Below are positions 49,856-57,418 of a stretch of DNA of 57,418 bases, piece after piece. The translations under genes and the position numbers were made by a program. Origin of the DNA: Bacteroidales bacterium. GTDB taxonomy: Bacteria > Bacteroidota > Bacteroidia > Bacteroidales > FEN-979. The notes below the pieces were generated by a model, which was not told where the DNA came from, ran no database searches, and saw nothing but the letters and a program-made list of their open reading frames with translations. Every line of letters starts with the position of its first letter. Position 1 is the stretch's first letter. The stretch is from contig JADHVQ010000004.1 in the NCBI GenBank assembly GCA_016783905.1, positions 1 through 57,418 of the forward strand. The letters are read 5' to 3'.

Positions 49856-51904
49856 CTAATTCGTAATTGTACTCAGCGCTTCCTCCGTCGCCTCCAGCAA
49901 CGGCCTGATGCTGATCTCCTCGCCCACGGCCTCTTTCATCCAGTACTGCGGGATGATGTCGCCTAACGTGTAAATCCGGAGCACTTCGTCGGCGAAGTTC
50001 TTTCCTTTCAGGTAGCCGTCAAGCTGGAAGTCGATCAGATGCCCTACCGGGTAGTTGGAGAGGTAGAGGGGGTTGTCGATCATATGGGAGTAGATGGCCA
50101 GGATAGGCGAATCGGTGATGCCGATTGCGTCTGCGAAGTGCTTGTTCCAGATCTCTTTGGCTTTGGTGATCACGGTTTCTTTCAGCTGGGCCGGAGTGGC
50201 ATCCGGGTGTTCGTACAACCACTTCCAAACAGCCATATCGACCAGCGATACGCCCATGATCTCATAGGAGCCCCAGAAGGTGTCGAGCGCCTCCATCGCC
50301 TCCTTGTTGGGATCGGTATTGGTAAATCCCAGAAGATCCAGGTCGCGTTTCTGGAAGGTAAAGGCAAGCGCTTCAGTGAAGGCGGTGTTGGGTACGCCCT
50401 GTAACATATAGTAATCCACGAAGTAAAGAGAGATGGTCTGCTCTACATTGTGCCCCAGTTCATGGATCGCGATATTGTATCCCTTGTAATCCATCCCGTT
50501 GGGACTCAACCGGGTGCGGAGATGCGCCTGGTCACCCTTCATCGCGGCACCCCAGGCATGGCCCGAACCCCGTGCCGGATCCACCGTGATGTGCGATGCG
50601 ATCTCGCGGGCTTTATCCGTTTTGAATCCCAGCTTCATCAGCATGTTGGGGATATCCTTCTCAAAGGCTTCCGTAGCGGGGAATTTCTTCATGGTCATCT
50701 GGTTGAGCAGATCCTGGTTGAGGGTGCTGCGGGCCTTGAAGCCGTCGTACCAGATATCGAACGGCTGGAGGTCGCGACCAAGTCGTGTTTTGATCAGTTC
50801 AGCCACTTTTTTGACCTGTTCCGACGAACAGAGATCGGTAAAGAGTTGTTCTACATCTGCCTGGGAGATCTCCATCCCATCGTCGAAAGCACGCTGGATG
50901 AATGTGGGGTATTGCGGTGTGTAGGGATCAATCGATTTCATCGCCTGGAAGTTGTTCAGCAGGGTGGCGTAACGGGTGTCGGGTTCGGGAGTTGCGCTCT
51001 CCTCAATCCCTTCCTTGTACACTTTGTTGGTAAGCGGGTTCCACTGCAGATCGGGATTGTCGATCACCGCTTCGGGAATGTCCTGGTTGATGATATGGAG
51101 CATCACTTCATAGATCATCTGCTGTTTCAGCAGGCCCTCCGCCCCTTTGTTGTAGTTGGCTTTGATCTCGTCGCGCAGGTTCCAGTGCGACAGCAGTTTC
51201 ATGTCCTTGTCGAAATGGGTCTGCATCTGGTCATCCACCAGGTGGCCAACCCAGATGTTGTAGTTGGAGATGTAGTTATCGGCAGCAGAGAGGGCTTCAG
51301 ATACCTGCTGGTTGACCTCAGCCGGAACACGTGAGGTGAACAGGTCGCCCATCCTGGCATAGGCCCACTCCAGACGCGTCCATTTGCTCGCATACGTTGT
51401 CTTCTCCTCCAGGGTGAAGTTCGGGAAATTCAATGCAGTGATGAAGGCGATTTTATTGGCAAAGAAATCGTCATCAAAATGGGACCCCGGACTGTAGGCT
51501 GCGAAAATCTCGTCGATGTCGAGCAGTTCGTAACTCGAGAGATGAATGGGCTCTTTCAGCTTCAGGCTCATCATATTCATATGGCCGAAAAGGGTTTCGA
51601 AGTTATCAGAGAGCCGGATAAACAATTTCTTCCGGGTCTCAGGATCGTTGACATAGTACGTTTCACAGAACGCTTCAAAATCAGCAGCTGTTCCGTCGCT
51701 TTCCCGCCACAGGGAGGCCACCTGGGGAACCCCTTTCGATACCCGGAACACGGCATCTTCTTCATAGTGGTCTACGATTTTATCTATCACCGCATCCACC
51801 GTAGCCTGTGGAATAAACTGGACGGTTTGTTCTTTTTTTACTTCCTGGCATTGGGTCAGCAACAACAGAGCAGGAAGCAACAAGAGGTAACAATGCTTTT
51901 TCAT
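49856..51904 (-). CDS. Lipoprotein zinc metallopeptidase (HELGH, M3/M32-like)
   Basis: 682 residues. Lipoprotein signal with lipobox LLTQC, then a large, mostly helical protein. The zinc motif is IAIHELGHNVEQ (HExxH), and a downstream Glu in NTAFTEALAFTF is a candidate third ligand as in gluzincins. Overall size and helical content resemble M3/M32-type peptidases, but the family was not pinned down. The preceding GSGHAWGAAMKGDQAHLRTRL segment is probably near the active site. Promoter element TAAATTTG lies 25 bp upstream. Confidence 0.75.
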   Translation of the reverse strand: MKKHCYLLLLPALLLLTQCQEVKKEQTVQFIPQATVDAVIDKIVDHYEEDAVFRVSKGVPQVASLWRESDGTAADFEAFCETYYVNDPETRKKLFIRLSDNFETLFGHMNMMSLKLKEPIHLSSYELLDIDEIFAAYSPGSHFDDDFFANKIAFITALNFPNFTLEEKTTYASKWTRLEWAYARMGDLFTSRVPAEVNQQVSEALSAADNYISNYNIWVGHLVDDQMQTHFDKDMKLLSHWNLRDEIKANYNKGAEGLLKQQMIYEVMLHIINQDIPEAVIDNPDLQWNPLTNKVYKEGIEESATPEPDTRYATLLNNFQAMKSIDPYTPQYPTFIQRAFDDGMEISQADVEQLFTDLCSSEQVKKVAELIKTRLGRDLQPFDIWYDGFKARSTLNQDLLNQMTMKKFPATEAFEKDIPNMLMKLGFKTDKAREIASHITVDPARGSGHAWGAAMKGDQAHLRTRLSPNGMDYKGYNIAIHELGHNVEQTISLYFVDYYMLQGVPNTAFTEALAFTFQKRDLDLLGFTNTDPNKEAMEALDTFWGSYEIMGVSLVDMAVWKWLYEHPDATPAQLKETVITKAKEIWNKHFADAIGITDSPILAIYSHMIDNPLYLSNYPVGHLIDFQLDGYLKGKNFADEVLRIYTLGDIIPQYWMKEAVGEEISIRPLLEATEEALSTITN

Positions 51905-51928
51905 GGATCTGGATTATTGATTTGGATC

Positions 51929-51936
51929 CAAATTTA
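51929..51936 (-). promoter_or_regulatory. -7 element (TAAATTTG) of the metallopeptidase
   Basis: The minus strand reads TAAATTTG, 25 bp before the ATG. Confidence 0.5.
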
Positions 51937-52006
51937 GGAAAATTATAGAATAAGGAACACAGATAACGCAGATCAAAGCGGATTTTCACGGAAAACAGCT
52001 TTTTAC

Positions 52007-52014
52007 TACCTTTG
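52007..52014 (+). promoter_or_regulatory. -7 element (TACCTTTG) of ftcD
   Basis: TACCTTTG matches TAnnTTTG, 52 bp before the ATG, with an 8-mer array in the leader. Confidence 0.5.
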
Positions 52015-52030
52015 TACTTCAGAATAAAAA

Positions 52031-52061
52031 CTCATAACTCACCAACTCACCAACTCACCAG
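52031..52061 (+). repeat. CTCACCAA 8-mer array before ftcD
   Basis: CTCATAA, then CTCACCAA, CTCACCAA and CTCACCAG end 5 bp before the ftcD start codon. Confidence 0.85.
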
Positions 52062-52066
52062 TTACC

Positions 52067-53752
52067 ATGAAGCAATTAATCGAATGTGTCCCCAACTTCT
52101 CCGAAGGATGCGATATGACCATCATCAAGCAGATCACTGACGAAATCGAGAAAGTAGAGGGAGCCAAATTGCTGGATGTTGATCCGGGCAAGGCAACCAA
52201 CCGCACGGTGGTGACCTTTGTTGGTACTCCGGATGCCGTGGTGGAAGCTGCTTTTGAGGCCATTAAAAAGGCTTCCCAGGTGATCGATATGAGCAAGCAT
52301 CATGGGGAGCATCCCCGGTTTGGAGCAACTGATGTGTGCCCTTTCGTCCCGGTAGCCAACATCTCGATGGAAGAGACCGCCGGCTATGCCCACAAACTTG
52401 CTGAACGGGTAGGCAATGAGCTGGAGATCCCCGTCTTTTGCTATGAAAATGCTGCTACTACCCCCGAACGTCGTAACCTGGCCAACTGCCGGGCCGGTGA
52501 ATACGAAGGATTGCCCGATAAACTGAAAGACCCGAAATGGAAACCCGACTTCGGTCCGGCTAAGTTCAATCCCAGGACTGGAGCCACCGCCATCGGTGCA
52601 CGCGACTTCCTTGTAGCCTACAACGTCAACCTGAATACCACCTCCACCAGGCGTGCCAATTCCGTGGCGTTTGACATCCGGGAACGGGGTCGTCCGGAGC
52701 GGAAAGGGAATCCGATCACCGGCAAAAAGAAACTGGACGAAAACGGGAAAGAGATCTGGATCCCAGGATCCCTGAAAGCCTGCAAGGCAATCGGCTGGTT
52801 CATCGAGGAGTATGGCATCGCCCAGATCTCGATCAACCTCACCAATATCAGCATCACCCCGGTGCATGTTGCCTTTGAGGAGACATGCAATAAAGCACAG
52901 GAACGTGGATTACGAGTCACCGGCTCGGAACTGGTAGGCCTCATCCCGAAAAAGGCCATGATCGATGCCGGAAAGTATTTTCTGAGAAAGCAAAACCGGT
53001 CGGTGGGTGTTTCGGAAGAGGAGATCATCAAAATCGCGGTGAAATCGCTCGGACTGGATGACCTGAAGCCGTTCAATCCCCATGAGAAGATCATAGAATA
53101 CCTGCTGGAAGATCCTGCACAGGAGAAACTGATCGGCATGACCTGCAAAGGCTTTGCCAATGAAACAGCTTCCGAATCCCCGGCGCCGGGAGGTGGGTCC
53201 GTATCGGCTTACATTGGGGCACTGGGTGTCTCCCTGGCAACCATGGTGGCCAATCTCTCATCTCATAAGGCCGACTGGGACGATCGCTGGGAGGAGTTTT
53301 CAGAATGGGCAGAGAAGGGGCAGCAGATCAAAGATGAACTGCTTTACCTGGTAGATGAAGATACCCGCGCATTCAACCGGATCATGGATGCCTTCGGCAT
53401 TCCGAAAGGAACCGATGAAGAGAGATCTGAACGGACGGCTGCCATCCAGGAGGCCACCAAATATGCGATCGAAGTTCCCTTCCTGACGATGAAACGTGCC
53501 TATGAATCCATGGAGATCATCAAAGCGATGGCGGAGAGCGGAAATCCAAATTCGGTGTCGGATGCCGGCGTAGGAGCCCTTTGTGCACGTTCCGCCGTGA
53601 TCGGCGCTTATTTGAATATGCAGATCAACGCCTCAGGATTGAAGGATCAGGCGTACCTTACCTCCCTGATGAAGGAAGCGAAAGAGATCGTGGAGAAGAC
53701 AAAAGCGAAAGAGGAGAAGATTCTGGAGATTGTTAAGTGTAAAATTGCATAG
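52067..53752 (+). CDS. ftcD: Formimidoyltransferase-cyclodeaminase
   Basis: 561 residues, a fusion. The N-terminal formiminotransferase (LIECVPNFSEGCDMTIIKQI, HHGEHPRFGATDVCPFVP, about 1-300) moves the formimino group of FIGlu to tetrahydrofolate; the C-terminal cyclodeaminase (ASESPAPGGGSVSAYIGALGVSLATMVANLS, about 355-561) releases ammonia to give methenyl-THF. This closes histidine degradation with the nearby hutI. The catalytic His region KHHGEHPR is intact. Promoter at 52007 and a leader with a repeat array precede it. Confidence 0.95.
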   Translation: MKQLIECVPNFSEGCDMTIIKQITDEIEKVEGAKLLDVDPGKATNRTVVTFVGTPDAVVEAAFEAIKKASQVIDMSKHHGEHPRFGATDVCPFVPVANISMEETAGYAHKLAERVGNELEIPVFCYENAATTPERRNLANCRAGEYEGLPDKLKDPKWKPDFGPAKFNPRTGATAIGARDFLVAYNVNLNTTSTRRANSVAFDIRERGRPERKGNPITGKKKLDENGKEIWIPGSLKACKAIGWFIEEYGIAQISINLTNISITPVHVAFEETCNKAQERGLRVTGSELVGLIPKKAMIDAGKYFLRKQNRSVGVSEEEIIKIAVKSLGLDDLKPFNPHEKIIEYLLEDPAQEKLIGMTCKGFANETASESPAPGGGSVSAYIGALGVSLATMVANLSSHKADWDDRWEEFSEWAEKGQQIKDELLYLVDEDTRAFNRIMDAFGIPKGTDEERSERTAAIQEATKYAIEVPFLTMKRAYESMEIIKAMAESGNPNSVSDAGVGALCARSAVIGAYLNMQINASGLKDQAYLTSLMKEAKEIVEKTKAKEEKILEIVKCKIA

Positions 53753-53767
53753 ATCCTGAATTCCCAA

Positions 53768-53865
53768 CTCACCCCTAAATCCCCTGAAGGGGACTTGTTC
53801 CCGATTTGCATGCCCCCTGATTTCGCGTAGTGATGTAAGCCCCCTTTAGTGGATTTAGGGGTGAG
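53768..53865. repeat. GC-rich palindromic element, copy 3 (probable bidirectional terminator)
   Basis: CTCACCCCTAAATCC (53768-53782) and GGATTTAGGGGTGAG (53851-53865) are perfect 15-bp inverted arms, with CCCCTGAAGGGG and CATGCCCCC inside. It lies between convergent ftcD and the CxxCH lipoprotein and shares pieces with the copies flanking efp-lpxD2. Confidence 0.8.
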
Positions 53866-53869
53866 GTGG

Positions 53870-54340
53870 CTAGTTTATCCAGATCGGCGCTTCATTCACC
53901 CCGTGACAGGAGTTGCAGTTCCCGGTATAGGCCAGAATAGGCATTGTTTTAATCGCTCCCGAGGTGCCCCTCATTTGAGGATAGGCCCCAAATGCGGGTA
54001 GGATGGAGGAGGTAGTAAAAAAATTTCCTACGGCATCAATCTCCAGGGTGGCGACGAGCAATCCGGTGCCTCCGAACTCAGACCAGAAATAGAGAATCCC
54101 GTTAGGCGATGGGGTGGTCTTGTCTGATTTGAAAACAGAACCGGCTACCGCAAAGTTGTATGTGGCAGTGTCGGCCGCAATGTGGCAACTCATGCAGATC
54201 TGTCCGTTTTTATGGCTGGTAGTTCCTCCGTTAACAGAATAAACAGGGTTGGAAGGAGGTGGAGGCTCCTTTTTGGAACAACCCACCCAGAGAAGAGTTG
54301 TAATTACTATCGTTGTGAATAAATATCTGGTTGGTTTCAT
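53870..54340 (-). CDS. Lipoprotein with two CxxCH motifs
   Basis: 156 residues. Lipobox LLWVGC, then a short Pro-rich linker. CMSCH and CNSCH, about 90-95 residues apart, are canonical c-type heme sites, so it may be a two-heme cytochrome lipoprotein. The middle is Gly/Thr-rich with strands (VAGSVFKSDKTTPSPNGILYFWSEF) and has no known fold. The two hemes would act in periplasmic electron transfer if the protein is matured; no partner genes are near. Alternatively only a motif-poor protein of similar type. Start codon is preceded by the GAAATAC array. Confidence 0.7.
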   Translation of the reverse strand: MKPTRYLFTTIVITTLLWVGCSKKEPPPPSNPVYSVNGGTTSHKNGQICMSCHIAADTATYNFAVAGSVFKSDKTTPSPNGILYFWSEFGGTGLLVATLEIDAVGNFFTTSSILPAFGAYPQMRGTSGAIKTMPILAYTGNCNSCHGVNEAPIWIN

Positions 54341-54347
54341 TTTAATG

Positions 54348-54368
54348 GAAATACGAAATACGAAATTA
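54348..54368 (-). repeat. GAAATAC heptamer array upstream of the CxxCH lipoprotein
   Basis: On the plus strand GAAATAC, GAAATAC, GAAATTA. Same unit as 42462-42490. More degenerate TCGTAAAT/CGTCATTCGTAAT-like words continue to 54408. Confidence 0.75.
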
Positions 54369-54405
54369 GGAGATTAATTCGTAAATCGAAAATCGTCATT
54401 CGTAA

Positions 54406-57400
54406 TTAATCTTTCAGGCATCTCCCCAGAAAAGCGTTGATCTTCCCTGCAGGATAGAACGAAACACTGGGAGTATACTCGATATCCACGACCACTTCGT
54501 TCATTCCATGTGCCCAGGCTTTTTCAGGGCCATGCCGTGTAGAGGACCAGAAAATGGAGGATCTCAGGAGCGGATCAGATGCCCTGAATCTCCAGACCGA
54601 GTTGTGGAACCGGATTCCTTCCAGCAAGGCATTGAATCCCGAATATCCTGATAACTTCAAAGCGCTTCCGGCAAAACCATTGGAGATATAAAAGTTGAAA
54701 AGTGTATTCCAATCGGCTTCGGTAGGAAGATGCCATCCGGGAGGACAAAATGCCTGAGCTCCGTTATCGGTCGTGTACTGCATCATCTCATTCCACTGAT
54801 AGAGGCCTCCGTAGGCGGTGCAGTTGGCCGGATTATCGTTGATGCAGTATTTCTCAGGAATACAATTGTCGCGCTGCACCTGGGAAGAGGCGATCACGAT
54901 CCCGTAATTCAGGTTGGTCGCCATCCAGCATTGCGTTCCAATTTCAACAGTCGGATAGATCCGGTTGTCACGGATATCAATAAGCGTATCGCCACAGTTA
55001 ATTAGTACTGGCTCCAGAATGGTGATATGGATCGAATCGATCCCGTCACATCCGTATGTATTGGCGTAGTAATAAGTGATGGTATGACGTCCGGTATCTG
55101 CCAGCGCCGGGAAGAATCGGCCATTATTCACCCCGGTCCCCGTAAAGGTGCCTCCGGGAGGATTTCCTCCTTTCAGGGTAAAGGGCTGAGATTCGGTTGT
55201 CAGCAAGGTGTCGTAACAGATCGTCAGGGAGACGACAGGAAGTGGATTGACAGTCGCCACCACGCTGTTTGGTGTCCCCACACACCCATTGGCTGTTGGG
55301 GTGACCTGGTAGGTCACTGTAGGGATCATATACCCCGAATTGTATAATGTATCCTGGATCAGATCTCCCGATCCGTTGCCATATCCGGTCACAGCCGGGG
55401 AGCTGCCGGTGGCTGTCCAGGAGAATGTGGTGCCGATCACATTGGACTGTAGGGACAGGTTCGTGACCTGTCCACTGCAAATTGATTCCCCGTTCGGTGT
55501 AAAGATCACATCCGCCACAGGGAAGACCACGACAATGAAATCGGTCGAATCGCCGGTACACCCGTTGGCGGTAGCGGCTACGCGGTAGGTCACGGAGTCA
55601 ATCGTATACCCGGTATTGGTCAATGTCTGCACAATCATGGATCCGGTTCCATTGTTGAATCCGGCCAGGTTAGTTGAACTGGCAAAGGCTCTCCAGGCAA
55701 AGGTCGGGCCGGTGACATCAGCCTGGAGGGTGATGGCGGTGGTGGCGTTGTTGCACTGGCTAAAGGAGGTCACCGGATTTGTCACCGCCGGTCGCGGATT
55801 GACAGTCAATACCACCGGCATGGTGGTTCCCGGCGGACACCCGTTTGCCGTAGGGGTCGCCTGGTAGGTGACCCATTCAATCGTCGCCCCTGAATTGGAA
55901 ATGGTCTGGGCGATCAGATCCCCGGAACCGTCGGAATAACCCGTCAGGTTTGGTGACGATGGGGTGGCGGTCCAGGTGAAGGTTGTACCGGTCACATGCG
56001 ACTGCAGGGACAGGTTCGAAACCTCTCCCTCGCACAGTGTCTCCCCATTCGGAATAAAATAGACGTCCGGCACCGGGAAAACGGTGAAGGTGTAATCGGT
56101 GACCGATCCCGGACACCCGCTGTTCTCCGGAGTGATGTGGTAAGTAACCGTTTCGTTATCGAATCCTGAATTGAAAAGGACCTGGTCAATGAGCGTATCC
56201 GGAACCATGCTGTTGGAATACCCGGTAACGTTGGATGAGCTGGGCGTACAGGTCCAGGAGAACTGGGTGCCGGCCACATTGGACTGCAGGGACAACCCGG
56301 TGGGTTGTCCATTGCAGATAGAAGAGTCCAACGGATTGTTGGTCAGGTAAGGGGAAGGTACCACGGTAACCACATAGTCGGATGTGTCTCCGGCACAACC
56401 GTTGGCGTGGGGAACGATCCGGTAGGTCACGGTTTCGTTCACATCCCCCAGGTTGATCAGGTTGTCATCAATCAGGGTGGCCGGGTTTGTATTATCGTTG
56501 TATCCGGTGATATTGGCCGAAGAACCATAGGCGGTCCAGGTAAACAGCGTCCCGGTCACGTTGGAGGTCAAGGTGATATCGGTGTTGTTATTATTGCAGA
56601 TCTCTTTGGCCAGCGGGGTGGTCGACAGGTCGGGAACAGGATAGACGGTGACCACAAAACTGGTATCTGCCCCATCGCACCCGTTGGCTGATGGAGTGAT
56701 GGTGTAGGTTACCGTTTCGATGTCGTCTCCGGTATTCATAAGCGTCTGATCCAGGATATCGGTTGGTATGGCATTATCCGAAAAGCCGGTGACATTGGCT
56801 GATGATCCGGTGGCGCTCCAGGTAAAAAGGGTTCCACTGACATTTGAGGTAAGGGTCACACCGGTTGGCTCTCCGTTGCAGATAGCGGTGTCGGGCGGAT
56901 CATTAGACATATCCGGAACAGGAAAGACGGTAACCACATATCCGGAATCCGGTCCCTGGCATCCGGCTGCTGTGGGCGTGACCTGGTAGGTCGCCCATTC
57001 GATGTCAAACCCCAGATTCGTCAGGGTCTGATTCAACAGGGTGGTTGGTGTTGTCTGATCGGAAAAACCGGTAACCAGCAACGAGGAACCGGTCACAGTC
57101 CAGGTGAACCAGGTATTGGTAACATCCGAGGTCAATGTTACATTCGGACCGGTATTGCTGCAGATCGAATCCCCTTTGGGCAGGTTGGTCAGGTGAGGCA
57201 GGGGTTTGACCCATTGGGTGAAGGTGGTGTCAAGACCGGTACAGTTGCCGGTGGCCGGGGTGATGGTATACAGCACACTGCCGGCCAGTGGATCGGGATT
57301 AAAGAGCTGCTGGGCAATCAGCGATCCGGAGCCATCGCTGAATCCATTGATGTTCCCGGCTCCCTGTGCAGCGATCCAGGTATAGGCTGTGCCCAGGACA

Positions 57401-57418
57401 GTGGATGTCAGGTTGATA
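54406..57418 (-). CDS. Large PKD-like repeat protein with C-terminal FISUMP domain, 5' end outside window
   Basis: The frame is open to the right edge, so the N-terminus is missing; about 1003 codons are visible. Seven complete and one partial PKD-like repeats of roughly 100 residues follow each other, each with NGC/ANGC near the end of a VTYxxTP strand, a FPVPD-type link, an ICNG-type Cys and LTSNVxGTxFTWTA. An Ig-like block (TESQPFTLKGGNPPGGTFTGTG) comes next. The last ~190 residues are a FISUMP domain: IGTQCWMATNLNYG, YQWNEMM, CPPGWHLPTEADW. No T9SS sorting domain is at the end, unlike the C10 peptidases. Probably a surface or secreted adhesin-like protein. Confidence 0.85.
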   Translation of the reverse strand, partial: INLTSTVLGTAYTWIAAQGAGNINGFSDGSGSLIAQQLFNPDPLAGSVLYTITPATGNCTGLDTTFTQWVKPLPHLTNLPKGDSICSNTGPNVTLTSDVTNTWFTWTVTGSSLLVTGFSDQTTPTTLLNQTLTNLGFDIEWATYQVTPTAAGCQGPDSGYVVTVFPVPDMSNDPPDTAICNGEPTGVTLTSNVSGTLFTWSATGSSANVTGFSDNAIPTDILDQTLMNTGDDIETVTYTITPSANGCDGADTSFVVTVYPVPDLSTTPLAKEICNNNNTDITLTSNVTGTLFTWTAYGSSANITGYNDNTNPATLIDDNLINLGDVNETVTYRIVPHANGCAGDTSDYVVTVVPSPYLTNNPLDSSICNGQPTGLSLQSNVAGTQFSWTCTPSSSNVTGYSNSMVPDTLIDQVLFNSGFDNETVTYHITPENSGCPGSVTDYTFTVFPVPDVYFIPNGETLCEGEVSNLSLQSHVTGTTFTWTATPSSPNLTGYSDGSGDLIAQTISNSGATIEWVTYQATPTANGCPPGTTMPVVLTVNPRPAVTNPVTSFSQCNNATTAITLQADVTGPTFAWRAFASSTNLAGFNNGTGSMIVQTLTNTGYTIDSVTYRVAATANGCTGDSTDFIVVVFPVADVIFTPNGESICSGQVTNLSLQSNVIGTTFSWTATGSSPAVTGYGNGSGDLIQDTLYNSGYMIPTVTYQVTPTANGCVGTPNSVVATVNPLPVVSLTICYDTLLTTESQPFTLKGGNPPGGTFTGTGVNNGRFFPALADTGRHTITYYYANTYGCDGIDSIHITILEPVLINCGDTLIDIRDNRIYPTVEIGTQCWMATNLNYGIVIASSQVQRDNCIPEKYCINDNPANCTAYGGLYQWNEMMQYTTDNGAQAFCPPGWHLPTEADWNTLFNFYISNGFAGSALKLSGYSGFNALLEGIRFHNSVWRFRASDPLLRSSIFWSSTRHGPEKAWAHGMNEVVVDIEYTPSVSFYPAGKINAFLGRCLKD

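Overview
The window looks like chromosomal DNA from a member of the Bacteroidota, probably an environmental Bacteroidales-type lineage. The evidence is a fused LpxC/FabZ, a FeoA-FeoB fusion with a small Cys-rich partner, a PorX-type regulator, secreted C10 peptidases ending in type IX secretion (T9SS) sorting domains, a FISUMP-domain protein, a DUF6427 membrane protein, and promoters of the TAnnTTTG type with almost no Shine-Dalgarno sequences. The placement is inferred from gene content; no rRNA is present.

Layout. 1-5.5 kb: the end of a kelch-repeat protein, YqgE, then an overlapping murL-murD2 pair (an alternative route to D-Glu in peptidoglycan) and a GH73 glucosaminidase with LysM domains. 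5.5-12.4 kb (minus): a DUF3352/beta-propeller protein, rnhB, DUF6427, purD and a glycosyltransferase. 12.4-14.9 kb: a visibly AT-rich island (methyltransferase and polysaccharide flippase) ending beside a tRNA 3'-half relic. 15-18.5 kb: two Wzz-like proteins and an O-antigen ligase. 18.6-25.4 kb: efp and a second lpxD, convergent with an ABC ATPase, lpxA, lpxC-fabZ, lpxD and an HD hydrolase. 25.5-35.9 kb (plus): porX, tsaE, a lipoprotein, ald, aroB, aroA, lutA, tex and an outer-membrane barrel. 35.9-47.8 kb (minus): a TPP-enzyme remnant, NlpC/P60, a GH106-like enzyme, the Feo system, WbqC, a broken and an intact thioredoxin, and two C10 peptidases. 47.9-57.4 kb: hutI, an aspartic protease-like protein, a metallopeptidase lipoprotein, ftcD, a CxxCH lipoprotein and a large PKD-like/FISUMP protein running off the edge.

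Functional links. Envelope building dominates: peptidoglycan precursors, lipid A (lpxA/C/D), O-antigen chain length and ligation, and wall hydrolases. PorX and the two T9SS-tagged peptidases are regulator and cargo of one secretion system. hutI and ftcD are the last steps of histidine degradation.

The most unusual signal is not a gene. The window is full of degenerate short tandem arrays with 7-, 8- or 9-bp units, each locus using its own unit. Many sit directly before start codons and sometimes contain the start codon. Others have entered, in frame, conserved enzymes (aroA, hutI, murL, the glucosaminidase signal peptide). In aroA four different heptamer families follow one another over about 218 bp. 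Separate GC-rich palindromic elements lie at gene ends, once as an inverted pair around efp-lpxD2 and once inside a peptidase gene.
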